64,000 nt of DNA from Rhynochetos jubatus (GCA_027574665.1 CM050672.1:6556001-6620000), one strand, 5' to 3'. Shown: positions 27,601 to 41,100, counted from the first letter of the stretch. Numbers and translations: made by a program. Notes: a model not told the origin generated them from the letters alone.

Positions 27601-27720
27601 GCCCCAACAGCACGAACCATCGATGCACATGTGAAAAAACACCAGACGCCAAGACTGAATTATTAACTAGGGAGCCCTTTTATCCTGATCACCTTCTTCC
27701 AGTCACATAATAAATAAAAC
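24681..27720. other. Intergenic, AT-rich
   Basis: Predominantly AT-rich single-copy sequence with A-rich runs near 25214-25242 and a GC-rich, CpG-bearing interruption at 25500-25760. 25860-26060 and 26960-27240 look like candidate regulatory blocks. No gene or repeat family seen. Confidence 0.4.
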
Positions 27721-30250
27721 CCGCTCTGGCCCTTGGTCCCATGTGCACTTTAGAAGCCTGGGAGCATCACTTCTGCCTTGGACTGCTCTGAGCTGCCCTG
27801 GGGGTCTCCACAATGGGGCCACAGTGCCTCTGCTCTTCCAAATCAACCTGCTCCTCAGCTGCATGGCTGCTGGTTCCTCTCCCTCCCCAGAACCTTCCCT
27901 GTGCTCCTCCGCCGAGGAGCCGTCACCAGCCATCGCTCCTTTTGTACGGCTGGCTCCCCAGTCTACTGCTCTGCTGCTTTTCCTGTTGTTTACTGGGAGG
28001 AAAATAAAACCAAGCGTGCATTTGCTCCAAAGCGAGAGGAAGAGCCGTACCCAGTGTGGGGGCCGCGGTTCCTACTGGAGCGTGCTGGGGCATGTCCCCT
28101 GCCAGGGGCTGGAGCAGTGTCCCGGCTGCAGCCCAGGGCTGGGACACGAGGGCAGCTCACTTGGACGCGAAGGGCACTGCGATGGAAGGGCTGGGGGTCT
28201 CTGGAGCGGAGATACCCCGTGTTACCCTGCGGGGGACAAAGCCTGCTGTCAGGACAGCTCTCCTGGGCTGGGCTGCTGGGGCGGTTGCCTTCGCAAGGAG
28301 AGGCCATGAACGCTGTGAGAGGTTTAATTGTTGTATTTGACATGTGGAAGTACCAGGGAGCCTCATCCTGCACCCCGAGCACAGGCTGCTCCTACCTGCA
28401 CCCTGCCAGCCGTGCCAGGACTGCCACCGCCCCGGGATGGGGAGGGCACAGCGGGGGCGAAGGGACCCCACCCCTCTGCTCCTGCTGCGTAAAAAGGCAA
28501 TTTGGGGCTGAGAGAGCTCTGCCTTTGAACAAAACCTATGGCTCCAGCAAATCCCGGTCTTTCTTCCAGGAAAAAAACCACCAACCGATGCTCTACTTTT
28601 ACAAAACTCTCCCTTCCTAATGTGTTTACATTAACCACAAATTGGCTGATTTCCTGTAATATGACAGCAGTCACATTAATATGGCACATTTGGCTGAGAC
28701 TTTGTGCTCTTAAAATCTGGAATTGAAAAGTTCTGGTTCCCACAGCAACCACAGGTAGCAATTATCCTGGTTCTGCAAATTTCTAGAACAGAAGGAATAT
28801 TTGCTTTCCGCAGCCCTCTTCTAAATGCACAGCAAAGGATGTGTCTCTGTGCATCAAAATGAATTTATTTCTCCTCTCCTGTGTTTCTATCTCCGTTTGC
28901 ACCTTAGAAATCTTTTCTACACCAACATTTTTGGACAGTTTTTGTACCTGCTACAGAATATAGAACCTCCTAAAACACATCACGCTTAATTTATTTCCAC
29001 TTAGCTCTGGTCTTTGCAACAAATACAATTCATTGCACTTGCTGCATCACGTTTTCTCTCTGTACATCACACATAATGAATACCACCACAATCAAATTCA
29101 TAGTTTGTGACACTCCTTATTAATACCAGCTTCTCAAGGAAAAGAAAGATTACTGCAGCCATTATGAATTTATACAGATCTTGCTTTCCCTGTTGGAAGA
29201 CAAGTGATGCACAGTGCTTTCCAGAAAGGAAGAACCCTTTCACGCCTGCTGATGGAATGAGCGGCGAGGAGAGGAACCCACGAGCACCAGCCCACGTACG
29301 CGCCTTCCACGCGGCCGGCGGCGTTCCCAGCAGGTTGATGCACTCTGAATGCCACGCTCTCCATAAAGGGAGAGAGAAGTTTGGGGTCTCTGTTCGGCTT
29401 GTTAAGAACTTGCATGGCTCCCTGAACCCCCCCAGTATGTTACCGTCATTCACAGACCAGTGGCTTGCTACAGGTTTAGTGGTTTATTTTTTCTTTAATT
29501 AGCCAAGCTCTCCTAATTAGCAGTCCTTTATCTCCAGGACCTGATCTGAATGCAGATCAGTTCTAGGAACCGCTGAATAGAAACCATGCTGCTACCTGGC
29601 CTAGTTTGGAGGATGCTCTTTCATTTGGTGAAGTTCAGTAACGTCGCAATCGCCTGGAAAACACCGACTGTTGCTCCCAACTTAAAATGCAGTTACATGC
29701 TCACCCTGCCGCCGCAAATTGCTTTTGGTTCCCTCCCCCCCCTTCCTGCATTACTGTCTAAATTACACAGATTGAAGCCTGCTTTCTAATCTGCTTTTGC
29801 TTTATGTTTGCTACTGGGAGCGTGAGTTTGCCGGGGCTTCGTCACCGCCCTGATAGAGGTGGCTGTGGCCGCCCAGGTCTGGTTCACGGCACAGTCCCAG
29901 CTCTGCCTTCCAGCCCCTGACCACCAGCTCGGTTCAGCTCTTCCCCCATGAAGTTCAGCTGGGTGGGAGAGAAGGAGTAATTACTGTCTCCAGCTCAGCA
30001 GCCTGCCTACGCTTAATGTGGATTAGTGCTGCAAACTGTCCTGATCGCTGTAGTACATTCATTATGTACTCGGTCCTCCTAGAGCCAAGATGCAGCACTT
30101 AATTTTTAATCAGATCTGACAGCAAAAATTTAAATCAAGTTGAACACAGTTGTAGGAAAACTAAATGAACATTCTTTTTGAGCAGTACCCTATAATTTAA
30201 TGCAACAATTAATACAATTGAGTCATGCAACTACTAATATATGTCTAGAG
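27721..30250. other. Intergenic, GC-rich then long AT-rich stretch
   Basis: 27721-28530 is GC-rich and contains a 280-codon open frame without protein features. 28600-29180 and 29450-30250 are AT-rich. The part at 28610-28780 (TTTACATTAACCACAAATTG) and the part at 30000-30245 are the strongest-looking candidate conserved elements. Confidence 0.4.
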
Positions 30251-30899
30251 GAGCCCAGGGTTGGAAGGAGGCAGGGACACGGTGCCGACTGTGCACTCTC
30301 AGGGAGCTCAGGCAAAGGTACGGGCACAAACGAGGGAGCCCACTGTCGTTTCAGCACTCCCAATTAGAGGCAAATAACTAGGATATTGGAGTTCTACGGA
30401 GTTGTGTTTCAAGGAGGCAGGCCTCATCGGGCACTCCCTCCTTGCAAGGTGGGTGGAAATTTCCATCCTTACTTTTAGGGAGAACGTTCCCAGAGTTAGC
30501 AGAACACCAGATAGGTCTGGAGATTGCTTACAGCCCGACACCAACCCGTACAACCTTACTTCTCCTTCTCCTTGTGCTGCACACGCTCCCTCCAACAGAC
30601 CACGCAGCCCACTGCCGAAGACTTGTGTGTCATCCCGAGGGAAGGAGCGTAAAGCAAAGTGTTCCCCCTCACGCTGAGCAAACACGCAGCGGCAGAGCCC
30701 ACACCTCCACAGACTGCAGGCAATGGAGATTCAACACAGAACTGCGACGCAGCTCCCCGAGCCCCGGCTCGTCCGGCTCAACCACCCACGAGCGGTTCCC
30801 AGCTTTGGCTCCGAGCACGCCAGGATTACCAAAGCCCATCACGGATCGGTGTGTGAGCACCGACAGCTCACATCCCTCTGCGGGGTGATCCGAGCCGGC

Positions 30900-32200
30900 A
30901 TGTGAGCTTGGTGCTTTGGAAAGGAGCGTCGGACTTGGCCGTTCGTTTTTAACACGGCGGGGCCCGAGCGCGGGGCTGCCCACAGCAGAGCACCTGCCAC
31001 AAAAACAGCGTCTGGGGAGACAAAACCCTCCAGGGAAGGAAGGAAGGGGCGTCCTCACCCCAGTCGGGAATCAGAGCTGGGCTGTCCGGGCACCCCACGG
31101 CTTCTCAGCAACAGGATGGACGGCGCGGGGAAACCAGCCTGACGGAGGGACCGCGCCGCTGGAAGGCGCAGTAGGTGCCCAGAGCTGTTCTGCGCGTCGG
31201 CTGCACGCTGTACTGATAGATGTTGTTGCTGGCTAATCCCAAGCAACTGTCAGTTACTGAATAACGCGCAGCGTAACATTACGGAGTTCTCTGCAGCCCC
31301 CTCCAACAGCCGCTGGAAGGACAACTGGAGCCTCCAAACACACGGCACGGGTTTGCTTTGCTCACTCTGCTCTGACAATTTTAATAACGTGGTTTATTTG
31401 TAACAGTTCAGGGCCTCAGGATATGAGATTCACAGAAACATTAGCCACTTACTGTTAGCAACAAAGGCTCGAGGCAAACCCTCTCTGAGATACCTGCAAG
31501 ACACCGCGGTCCCAGCCCAGCGTGCCAGGGCTCACCGGGGCTCTCCGTGCTCCCGGCACCTGCGGAGCCGGGGGTCGGCGACGGGGCTAACGAGAGCAGC
31601 AGTTTGCAAACCGTTGGCACGCAGGGCCGGACCCCGGGGCAGCGTTGGGGCGGTTTGGGTTTGTTTTTTGAAGGAATTGAATTATTCAAACACTGGTGAC
31701 AAGTGTTTAGGTGTGACTACAACCCTCCCAGCTCCCCAACGGCAGCACCGCAGCTCGGCAGCCCTGCCTCCAGCACGCTCCTCGACGTACCGAGGCCTCT
31801 CACCGAGCGCGGCAGGGCTCCATGGGGTTTTGATCCTGCCCTTCACCACCAGCGCACCAACCGCGCCCATCCTCAGCTCAGTCCTGCGGCGGCGGCGCCC
31901 GTCAGACCTCCACCCCCAGAATAAGGGGAACGTGCTACGCGCGCACCTCGAGGCAGCGATGACAACCCCTTCCCTAAGCGGTGCTTGAACGTTCCCACGC
32001 ACGGTGGTTGCGCTTTACCCACCCGTGGGCAGATCCTCATTCCACAGGTCCCCGCAGCCACCGCGCTCCTGGCAGCACCCAGGACCCCTCACGGCAAGCG
32101 GACACCGCTCCCGCACGGCTCACGGGTTGGGACCTGGCACGCAGCACGCTAAATGGCCCGCGGTCTGCGATCGAGCAGCTCAGGAACCCCAGTCCCCATC
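30900..32200. promoter_or_regulatory. CpG-enriched stretch, possible orphan CpG island
   Basis: CpG-bearing words such as GGCGCGGGG, CCGCGCCGC, CGGCGGCGGCGCC and CTACGCGCGC recur over about 1.3 kb, unlike the CpG-poor flanks. Density is below that of the GRIK3 island and is interrupted by an AT-rich stretch at 31230-31440. No associated coding exon is recognised. Either an orphan island or simply GC-rich avian sequence. Confidence 0.35.
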
Positions 32201-35200
32201 TCGTAACCATAAAAACATCACAGCTCTGCAGCGAGACGCAGTTAAAGACACCCGTGGAGGAGGACGTCCCCGCTCCCAGAGGCTGAGCAATTCCAGACAG
32301 TTTCTGTTTCCTGGCAGCTTTCACACTGAATGGAGACGGCTCGTACACTGGGCTTTCGATACAAGGGCCATTTGGGATTGAAAAAGAGATAGGCTTATGT
32401 ACAAAATGGGAGCATTTCACAAAAACTCTCTTTCCCTCTCTCTCCGAGAATTATTGTCTGTTATTATACTGCAACAATGGAAGGATTCGCCTCCTCGCCG
32501 AGCTGAGCGCGATCAGTTTTCCTGTCATTTTGCAAAATAACATTGACCTGAAACCTGAGCGACGAGGCCGAGGATGCTGTGAAATGCTGGAACCCTTTTG
32601 TCTGCTGATCCCTCCTCAGGCAGGAAAGCACTGGGGGGGAGGGAGGGGGGGAGCAGCGGAGGGGCCACCATTAGCTGAACCTGGTGGTGCAAGTCTCTGC
32701 GCTGGCAGGATGGGATGATTCACGCCGTGACAGGGACTCTCAAACTTCGCAGCAATTTTTTGCCATTAGCAGCATTCTGCAAATGTCATTCAAACTGCCC
32801 ATCGCTTCGGTAGGTATTTTTGGCTCTTGCGAGTGCTGAGGTTCATTGTGTAACCCACTCCTTGCCTCCACTCACTGCACCTATTTATATCCACACCCAG
32901 GCGGGCGGAGAAGGGTCTGGTTCTACAGACAGCCAAGAACCAAGAAGCTGATGGGCAGCGGGCTGCCCCTTGCTGCTGACTATTTATTGCCACAGGCTTG
33001 CTATAAAGCAGCTTAAAGCTGGAAAAGCAGAGACTTGGTCTGGGCAGGCAGCCCTGCCCCAATCCAGCTGGGTAAGAGGTTCAGAAATGGATTTGGGAGC
33101 GCTTGATCCTGCTCTCCTCTTCCTCTCCTGTGGGGCAGCTCCAGAGGCAGCCAGGCAGGGGCTGTTGGTCCTGCCAGCCCATCTCCTCCCTCCTACCAGC
33201 TGGAGAGGGAATGAAGGGCTTCCCAAGGGTCAGAGGTGCTGGAAAACCCCAGGCAGGTCCCAGTCCCCGCAGAAGGGCACGGTTCTCAGCCCAGGCATCC
33301 TCACTGGGCTGTGTTGGTGGGTCAGAAACATGCTCTGGGGCACTGAGGCACATCGGCTGATGCCAATGTGGGAATTGCACCCGGCACGGCTGGAGGCACG
33401 GCCTACAAGTACCCATGTTCATCACAGGCTGCTCTACAGCCATGGAACCAAACGAGGATTGTTCTGATGGGACTGAGGGTCTGGCACAGCCCTCCTCACC
33501 CCCCGTGCGTCCCCGGGCAGCCTGCGCAGCAGCGGCACAGCCCTCCGGAGAGGAAAACGCTCCGTAGACAACGACTGGGAGCAGCTGTGGGGTGTTTGAG
33601 CACCCGACTCGCCCATTAGTGAACACCATTACTGTACCAGGAGCTTATTATGGGTGCCAGCAACATCCTCCTGTGCTGAAGGGCACCGAGAGACCCTGCA
33701 TCACTAATGTACCATGGAGACAAAGCAGAATTTGAAACCATGACCCAAAGCCTCGGCACCGCTTTCGGCGCCCACGCAGGATGGCCCACAGGACAGAGAG
33801 ATGACAAACTGCAAATTTCTTTCCATGCAGCAGCCACCCCAGGCCTTTTAGATCTATTTTAGACATAAATGGAGGCATCCATATTAACAAATACACCTGG
33901 AGCTTGCCAGCAAACCACTGCTGCGGCTCTTCTCTGCACCTCGCTGCTCGCAGCGCGGTTCTACGCGTGCCATCTCGAGCCGGAACGCTCCCACTCTCCT
34001 AGCCAGGCCCCGGCTCCTTTAAGGAGCAGAGACTCAATATCCTGCTGCATTACCCACTCGGGTGTGCAGCCAGCTAGTGAAGCTGCGAGACTTTCTAAGT
34101 GCCTTATTAGATTTTATTAATTCTTTTCTAGAAAGTGCTGCCAAAATAGGTGTTGGGCAATTATCTGCAGACGTAGCTGCCACCAGGAATAAACATCTGC
34201 AAAGAGACCTATCGAAAGGGCTCTTCTCCCTTTGAGGAAACGTTCAGCCGTGAGAATTTACAGCAAATGAAAGTAGTGTGAGGACTGCAGCAAGAACCAG
34301 GGCTCTGCACACCGAGCAAACTGGTATTATTTGGAGTAGGGAAGGCGTTACATCACCTCTCCATCAGCACAGACCCCCCACCTCCACCACCGTGCACCGG
34401 AGCAGACTGCAAGGGGAGAATTACGGTGCTCCACCCCTAAACCTATAAAAGCAAACAAATCCCATCTCTTTGTACTCTATAGTTGGGGGGTTGATGGGCA
34501 TTTCTGCAAAACAAGGCTGAGCTGGGTTATGGGCCCGATGGCCAGTCATCTGCTGAAGAAAATACTTCACCCTGGGTGCTTTCTACCTGTCGGCTCCAAT
34601 TCTGACTCAGCTTCTGCCCTACCCCGAAGGCTGCGAGGTTTGCAGATGACAGCTGGCACATTCTGTATCCAGAAGCACAGAAGATAATTTGGCCCGACTG
34701 GCCTCTCGAGACCCGGCTGTGGGTTGGACCTGGGGCAGCAGCCCTCGAGCAGGACTCAGGTCCCTCCATGCAGAGCCTGCAGCTCCCTGCCCTTCCGGTG
34801 CTGGGAATCAGCCCGGATGGCTCACACACCCGTGAGAGGCAGGGATGGAGATGGCTCTTGTAGGGGCAGCAGCCCTACCCCAGCCCAGCTGCGCCCAAGC
34901 AGCAGCTTTGCCTCAGCCAGGGGAGAATTTCCATTGCGCAAACCTGAGGAGCAGAACATCTCCGTCTCGCTGTAACGGGCATTATTCATTTATTGCTTAG
35001 CAGAGGTGCTCAAATTCCTCATCCCTAAAATTAATGCCCGAGTCTTTGAATCTTGCTCAAGGTGTCTTACCCCGACTCCCTTTGCTCCTTGCAGTGTCTC
35101 TGCTCCAGAATATATCAGCCGAACATTTTTGCCTTAGGTCTTTAATAAGAGGAGTTTTACCATAGCTTATTATCGCTAAAATTAAATGTCACCTTGGGTT

Positions 35201-35311
35201 TTCCTCGCTCACTTTAGCACACTGCTGCTGTCTTCTACGTCTATAAAAGGAAACTTTATGGCTTTTTACTCCCTGCTTTTTAAAAATTGCATGCAAAGAG
35301 AAAAACAGCTC

Positions 35312-35326
35312 TTTTTTTTTTTTTTT
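35312..35326 (+). repeat. 15-T mononucleotide run
   Basis: Fifteen consecutive T after CAGC and before AACC. No LINE body or target-site duplication is visible beside it, so it is not read as a retrotransposed tail. Confidence 0.85.
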
Positions 35327-35896
35327 AACCACGCAGAAATAGTTTGCGTTGGGTGTTCGTTGCACAGTGACCTTCTGGGGAAGCTCCACAACTGTTTATG
35401 ATTGATGCAAACTAGGTTTTACAGTGGCAAGAAAAACATTGTGGGAAACGAAGATTCTTCATCGACTTCTCAATCCTCTGGGGTTTTGCTCCACTACTTC
35501 ATAAATGAAGGCAGCACTAACCTATAAAGCGCTTCATCCCAACCTGCGTTTCCTGCCTTACCCTGACAGTAAAGGCATGCTTGTCTGCAGCTGGTGGGGC
35601 CGAGGGATGCCCAAGGGCCCTGCTTAGGTCCATAAGGAGACAGGGATGTGGCTACACAAGCATTCCAGAATGAGAGAATTTAAGCCCAAATTCCTTAACT
35701 GTTTTCCAGTGACAAGTGTCTTACCTCACAAGACTGTGGAATTAACCCGCCTGACACTCCTCTTTTACCAAGGGACTGCTGGGGCAAGAAAAGCCACTAA
35801 ATAACAGCCCTGCTCTTGCTTAAAGCACGCCTCAGGAGGAAAACCAAACCACCCCCTCAAATATCAAAGGGATGCAGAGAATCACAGTATCAACAA

Positions 35897-35932
35897 CCTA
35901 ATGTAAAAGTTAATACCTAATGTAAAAGTTAA
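35897..35932 (+). repeat. Tandem duplication, period 19
   Basis: CCTAATGTAAAAGTTAA occurs at 35897-35913 and again, unchanged, at 35916-35932, separated by two bases. A perfect and therefore probably recent slippage duplication in AT-rich sequence. Confidence 0.9.
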
Positions 35933-36173
35933 CTGTTCTACTCATTCACTGCTCTTTCACACCCAGAGACACACAGCTTTGAATGACGTAACACGGACTC
36001 TGCGTAGATGCCACCACGAATTCCCCATCTCTGAGCATCAGTGTCATTGCCACAACCTTACTTTAAACCAATGTAGATGTGTATTTTGAGGTAATCAGAG
36101 TCCTCTTATTTGCAGTAGTAGCTGAAGTGGATCTACGGAGAGCACGTGAAAGGTGTACATAGAGAATGACATT

Positions 36174-36320
36174 GTAGATGCCCCATCCCTGGGAGTGCCC
36201 AAGGCCAGGCTGGATGAGGCTGGGAGCACCCTGGGCTATGGAGGGTGTCCCTGCCCATGGCAGGGGGTGGGAACTAGACAATCTTTAAGGTCCCTTCAAA
36301 CCCAAACCCTTCTGTGATTT
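36174..36320 (+). mobile_element. CR1 LINE 3' tail, plus orientation
   Basis: GATGCCCCATCCCTGGGAG, a GGCCAGGCTGGATGAGGC stretch, CCCATGGCAGGGGGTGGG, TCTTTAAGGTCCCTTC and a terminal TTCTGTGATTT. Same general subfamily as the 17.2 and 46.2 kb copies but opposite orientation. 5'-truncated at about 36174. Confidence 0.93.
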
Positions 36321-39300
36321 CACACCAGCTGCCCAGTAATGCCGACGGATCCCTCTTTGTGGGAGGGCCACCAAATCCCAACTCTCTGTGCTGGAGAAGC
36401 ATCGCACGGGATATTGCGGCTCCTGCTCCGAAGGCAACACTCTGGGCTGTGTGAATTCAGCAGCCTCATGCAGCAGTTATTTTTACAGGCTCTCCAAAAT
36501 CCACAGTCGGATTTTTACCGGTTCGTTTCAGGGAGGATCCCTAGGCAGCCTTCCCTTCGCCTGGGACCAATCCTGCCTTCAAACTATTCTCAAATGGATC
36601 CTTTCATCCTGGGAGAACACAGCTCCTTCCCCCCAGAATAACTGGGATACTTTTGAAGTTGTTTTGCCAGCATCCAGATCAAGCTGGGTTCGTTTTTAAT
36701 GACATCCTTATGCTTCTGTTACACAGCTACAAAGATTGTTTTGATACTTCAAGAATATTTGACTCGCTAGTCAAAATAAAGTACTAGAAATTGAATAAAA
36801 ACTACCCTTGAATACAGAAATCACTTATTAACATGAGCTTGTTTTGTAGGATACGATCTGGACTGACTTCCCAATTAGCTCCGGTACTGGAGCCTGCCTT
36901 TGGAGCCAACTGCACAAGACACGGGGCTATTAATTAACTGCTGCAGTTTTCTTCAGCCTTTGTCAGCTCCTAAATTAATTCTTCTCTAAGTGCAGGGCGC
37001 GTGTATAGCACGAGGGCGCTGGGGAGGAGAGGCAGCGCTTCCTCGACCCGGAGCCGAAAGCATCGCCATGGTCATATGTCCATCCTCAAACAGCACTGGG
37101 AATCTCCTGCCCACGGCTCCTCCTTCAGCACGGGGACGGAGCACCCAGCTCCATCCTTGTCTCAGGGTGAAGTAGAGCCTCTCATCCAGCAACGTGAATA
37201 CCAAGCCAACGGAGCTGGCTGCAGGTTGACAAGTTTTCCAAAGGTTTTCATACGAGGTTACAGCGAGAGAGACGCAGAAGGGCAGATCCCGCAGGTGCAG
37301 GGCCGTTACCAGCCTGGCGCATAAGGAAACAGGCGCCCAAGAGGCAGAGAACCACATTCTCACCGCATCTCTGTGCCCGCTAAGCCAGCCTGTCTCATGC
37401 TTTTTATTATTATTATTGCTGAAATGCATATGAATTAGTTCTCTGGGGGCTTTGCACAGTTGTGGAGGTTTTTTTTTATTTTGCTAAGCTGCATTTTCTT
37501 TTCCAGAAACCTTATTTTGATGTAAATCTTGTAAACAGGGGACTAGTTTGTTCAAATGCCGAACACAAAAGCTCTTCCAAAGAAGTAGATCAAAGTCTGC
37601 AGGCGGCTTAATGAAAGATAGACTGACAATTAGGCTGGGAAAGCCTGCCTGGATTGTGGGGGGAAAAGGACGGATTTCAGGGGTTATTAGTTGCCTGGGA
37701 GTACACAGGAGAGATGCACAACAGCAAGAAAGGGTGCGGGGGATGAACCCTTCTTCATTTTTATTACTCCAGCTGCCCTCGATATGAAGTGTCCATTGTT
37801 CGAGCTCGTATGAGCCGCACAAACGCCAAGTGCTGAGGCCAACAGAAAACGCAGACCTTTAGGAAAGCTGTTCAATATTTAAAGTGTTTTCTTTGCAATC
37901 AGGTGTACCCATTTTGATTTCTTTTCAAGTTGTGCACCATTCCCGAAATGACTACTAGGGGATAATTACAGCACTTCTCACAAATGAAGTAGAGACGACG
38001 CGAGAAAAGCAGCCGAGCTGTCGATATCACGGCAATAACGCACAGACATTGTCTTGCCTTGACACCAAAAGCATCGATCCTCCCTCCACCGCCGCTAACA
38101 AGAAAATGAGCCGGGAGGACGCGGCTGCGATGGAGCACCAGCTCGCTCCGGGTTTCGTGCACAGGCAAGGCGGCAGGAGAACTCTCTTAGCCAAGGTCTG
38201 ATCATCCCCAAAAGTTGGTTCTGCTTAATTTTGAAGGTTGAAGGGATTGGCTGTTTCTTTTCAGGGGAAACCCAAACCAACAGCTGCGGCTTGTGCTGCT
38301 TTGCCGGGCACCGGCACACTCACAGGTAAAATGTGGCTCATCTTGGCCAAGCCCAGCTGCTGGGGCGTCTGCCAGTGCTGGCAGAGGGGCAGGGGGAGGC
38401 CCAACGGCACAGCCCCACTGGACAGGCCCATCTGTACGGGCAAGATTCCTGCCATACACATGGGATCTGAAAAAGATGCTGCGTGACACCTAAGCACAAG
38501 TAAAGCCCAGCTACTCCTCGCTCCAGCCCATCCAGCAGAAACTCGGCCATGGCGGGTTACTGGCGTGGGGGCAGACCCACCAGCACGACGAGCACTTTGC
38601 AGGAGCTCCTGAAGTAAAAAAGACTGCCGTGGTACCAGTCATAAAAAGCAATTAAGTATGGGAGCATGGAAAAAATGACACCAAGATCACGTCTGGTTTA
38701 CAGGAGGGTTACTCCCTTTTTGAGCCGAGTAACAACAGTTTGCAAACTATTAGAAGCCTGATGAAACAAATGGACTTTTAAAGATGCCTGGCATACTGCA
38801 AACCAGCCTCTTGTGCAGAAGGATCGTTTGCACTAAATGGGAGTAAACAGAGTTTCAGATAAAACCAAGCAAGAGCTGGGAAGCTGGACTGCCCTTGGCC
38901 AGCAGCTCAGCTCCCCAGCCTGGAGCAGGCTGGCACAAGTAGCGGGATGGGGGCCGGGCAAATGATTTGCCACACACACTGTTCTGCCAAGACCCCTGCA
39001 CACCCCTCCCTTCCCAGTCCCCAGCAGTTGGGCCACCCTGAGAGCCCGTACCCCCAGCGACCTCACCGTGAGCAGCACAACCCAGCAAAATCCCCCCCAA
39101 GCGTAACCTGGAGCCCAGAGGAGCCTCCAGTGCGTGGAGCTCCGAGCCCCCATCTCTGAAGCAAAACAGTTAATGCTGGAAAGGAAAAACGATCCCGCTT
39201 TCGCTGTTATCTGATCTTAGCTGGACACAGCAGATTATGCAGAATACCCAGGAAAGCAGCATAAGCAAGATCCTTTGGTACTTGAAATTATCCACATTAT

Positions 39301-41100
39301 CTCAAAAATAAATCACGCCTGTTGCCCCTTTGAAGTTCTGTCACTATTTTTAATCGCGGAGCTGGGGCTTGGATGTTTAGGTGGATTCATCAGTAATTTA
39401 TGCTAACAGATTCCTGCGATAGTGCCGCCTGCCTATATCCGCGTCCGCCTAGATGCCAGCGTCCCGATAACCACGGGAACATCGGGCCATAAGCCCCGGG
39501 ACAGCGAGCGGCGCGCTGCTGCTCTCCCGCGCCCAACCCCATCCTGGGGCACATAACCCCGAGTCCTTCCATCCACACGTGCTGGCTCAAGCTCCCACAA
39601 GCTCTTCCCAGAGCCAAACGCATCACGTAAGGGCTTGGAAAACCTGGAGATTTTGCTTTTCTTCCCGACACGTCTGCAGGATTGTGCCTGTCTACATGGC
39701 GAGGGACGCCGAGCCAAGCCGGCGCTGCCTAAACCTCCGGCAACCCCCACCGCACTCTCCATCACACTTACAGCCTCGTGTAACACCAGCACTGCTTCTT
39801 CTTTATTGACACATAAAAGAGCTTCCTATAAAATGTAGTAAAGTTATGGTGCTGAAAGGAGAACATTTCGGTAAAAACCTCTGCGTAAAATCAAACGGTA
39901 AGGAAAGCCCGAGAGCTCGGCTGCTGGAGCCGGCTCGCCCGCAGAATCGCTTCCCGCGCTCCCAGGGGGCAAAACGCATCCCCCCGCCGAATCACACAAT
40001 TGAGAGACAATTCAAATCTGTATGTTTTGTCCCCTCCAAAAGAACGATCATTCCAGGCCCAGGTGTTCCCAGTCTAGGGGGGATTCAGACACCTGCACAG
40101 GCAGGTAAGACCTGCGTGCTGTGTCCCGCCCCGGTGTAACAGTGACTCGAAGGAGTAATTCCTTCGGATGAAGTACTAGGGACAGCTTCTTGCAATCACC
40201 TAGAGTTGCTGCGAACACTGCTTCTGGAGTAAATCCCACCCGCACACCCGTCTCCTGAGTGCACCCTCTTGTTCCTGGGGAACAAGGTCCCCTGCTGTAA
40301 AAGCTGCCAGGAGCAGAGCACATCGGGGAGCCACGCTCGGTGTCCGTACCAAGGACGGTGACCAGCAAAGGCACTTTGCTCCCAGCATTAATGCAGGTTT
40401 ATTCCTCTCCTCTGCTGTTCCAACAGCCTTAGTTTCCCAGTTGCCTCCATTCACTGGGAGGAGGCAGTAACTGCGCCACCTTCGCTGGCGTTGGGAGGTC
40501 TGCATCGTCCCTTATCTGAACGGCTATCTCATCCAAATCAAATCTCTCCAAGCGCCGTGTGTGTGTACAGAGGCATTTGACTGCACACCTGTGCCAGGCA
40601 ACGCCAATGACGTGACATTCACGAAAAAATCAACAGAAGTGTTGTTTATCTGTTTTGAGATGACAAACAAGTGGGTTCCGGGCCCAAATCACAGCCATGA
40701 CATTTGTATTAGTCCAGCACACAAGCACACGCTTGACCTTAAAGCCTGTAAACGGGCAGCTCTTCTCATCTGATGCTGCTCCATAGGGACCAGAAGCTGA
40801 TTGGGTTTTGTTAGCGTCAGTCGTGACAGATGATGGGAGTCACACAGGGGCTGTCGCACACCTGTGTCCCCCCTGAGATGCTCCGAGCAGACCCCAGCCA
40901 CCTGCTAACACCCAGCAAAGAGCAGCTGGAGCAGGAGCTGCTCAGTTGTTCTCTGCCCACTCCTTGGGTCAGGAGTTAAACCCACAAGAGCCTCCTCTCC
41001 CTGCTTCCCCTCCCCTGGCTCATGGTAAGATTAACATCTTGACTCTTCTTAAAGAATTTAAATATCTATAAATGCAACACCTCCAGGTGTGTCTGTTTTC
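36321..41100. other. Intergenic, mixed
   Basis: 36660-36990, 37395-37690, 37870-38000, 38600-38850 and 39160-39420 are AT-rich. 36995-37180, 38080-38580, 38860-39140, 39430-39560 and 39880-39990 are GC-rich with some CpG. No exon-like sequence, RNA gene or further interspersed repeat seen. Confidence 0.4.
37400..37418 (+). repeat. Small (TTA)n microsatellite
   Basis: TTTTTATTATTATTATTG: four to five TTA units in AT-rich noncoding sequence. Confidence 0.85.

Larger units (their letters stand above)
32201..36173. other. Intergenic, mixed
   Basis: 32290-32530 is AT-moderate. 32600-33620 is GC-rich with G-runs near 32636-32652. 33830-34320 and 34975-35560 are AT-rich candidate blocks; the second includes the 15-T run. 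35640-36173 includes the 19-bp duplication. No gene recognised. Confidence 0.4.

Noticed and set aside
27778-28620. 280-codon plus-strand frame
   Set aside because: No domain, no codon bias, competing frames on both strands, and no splice or promoter context. Consistent with chance in GC-rich sequence.
30241-30300. Possible CR1 terminal fragment (GGGTTGGAAGGAGGCAGGGACA)
   Set aside because: Only one short CR1-like word matches; the expected terminal repeat and neighbouring CR1 words are absent.
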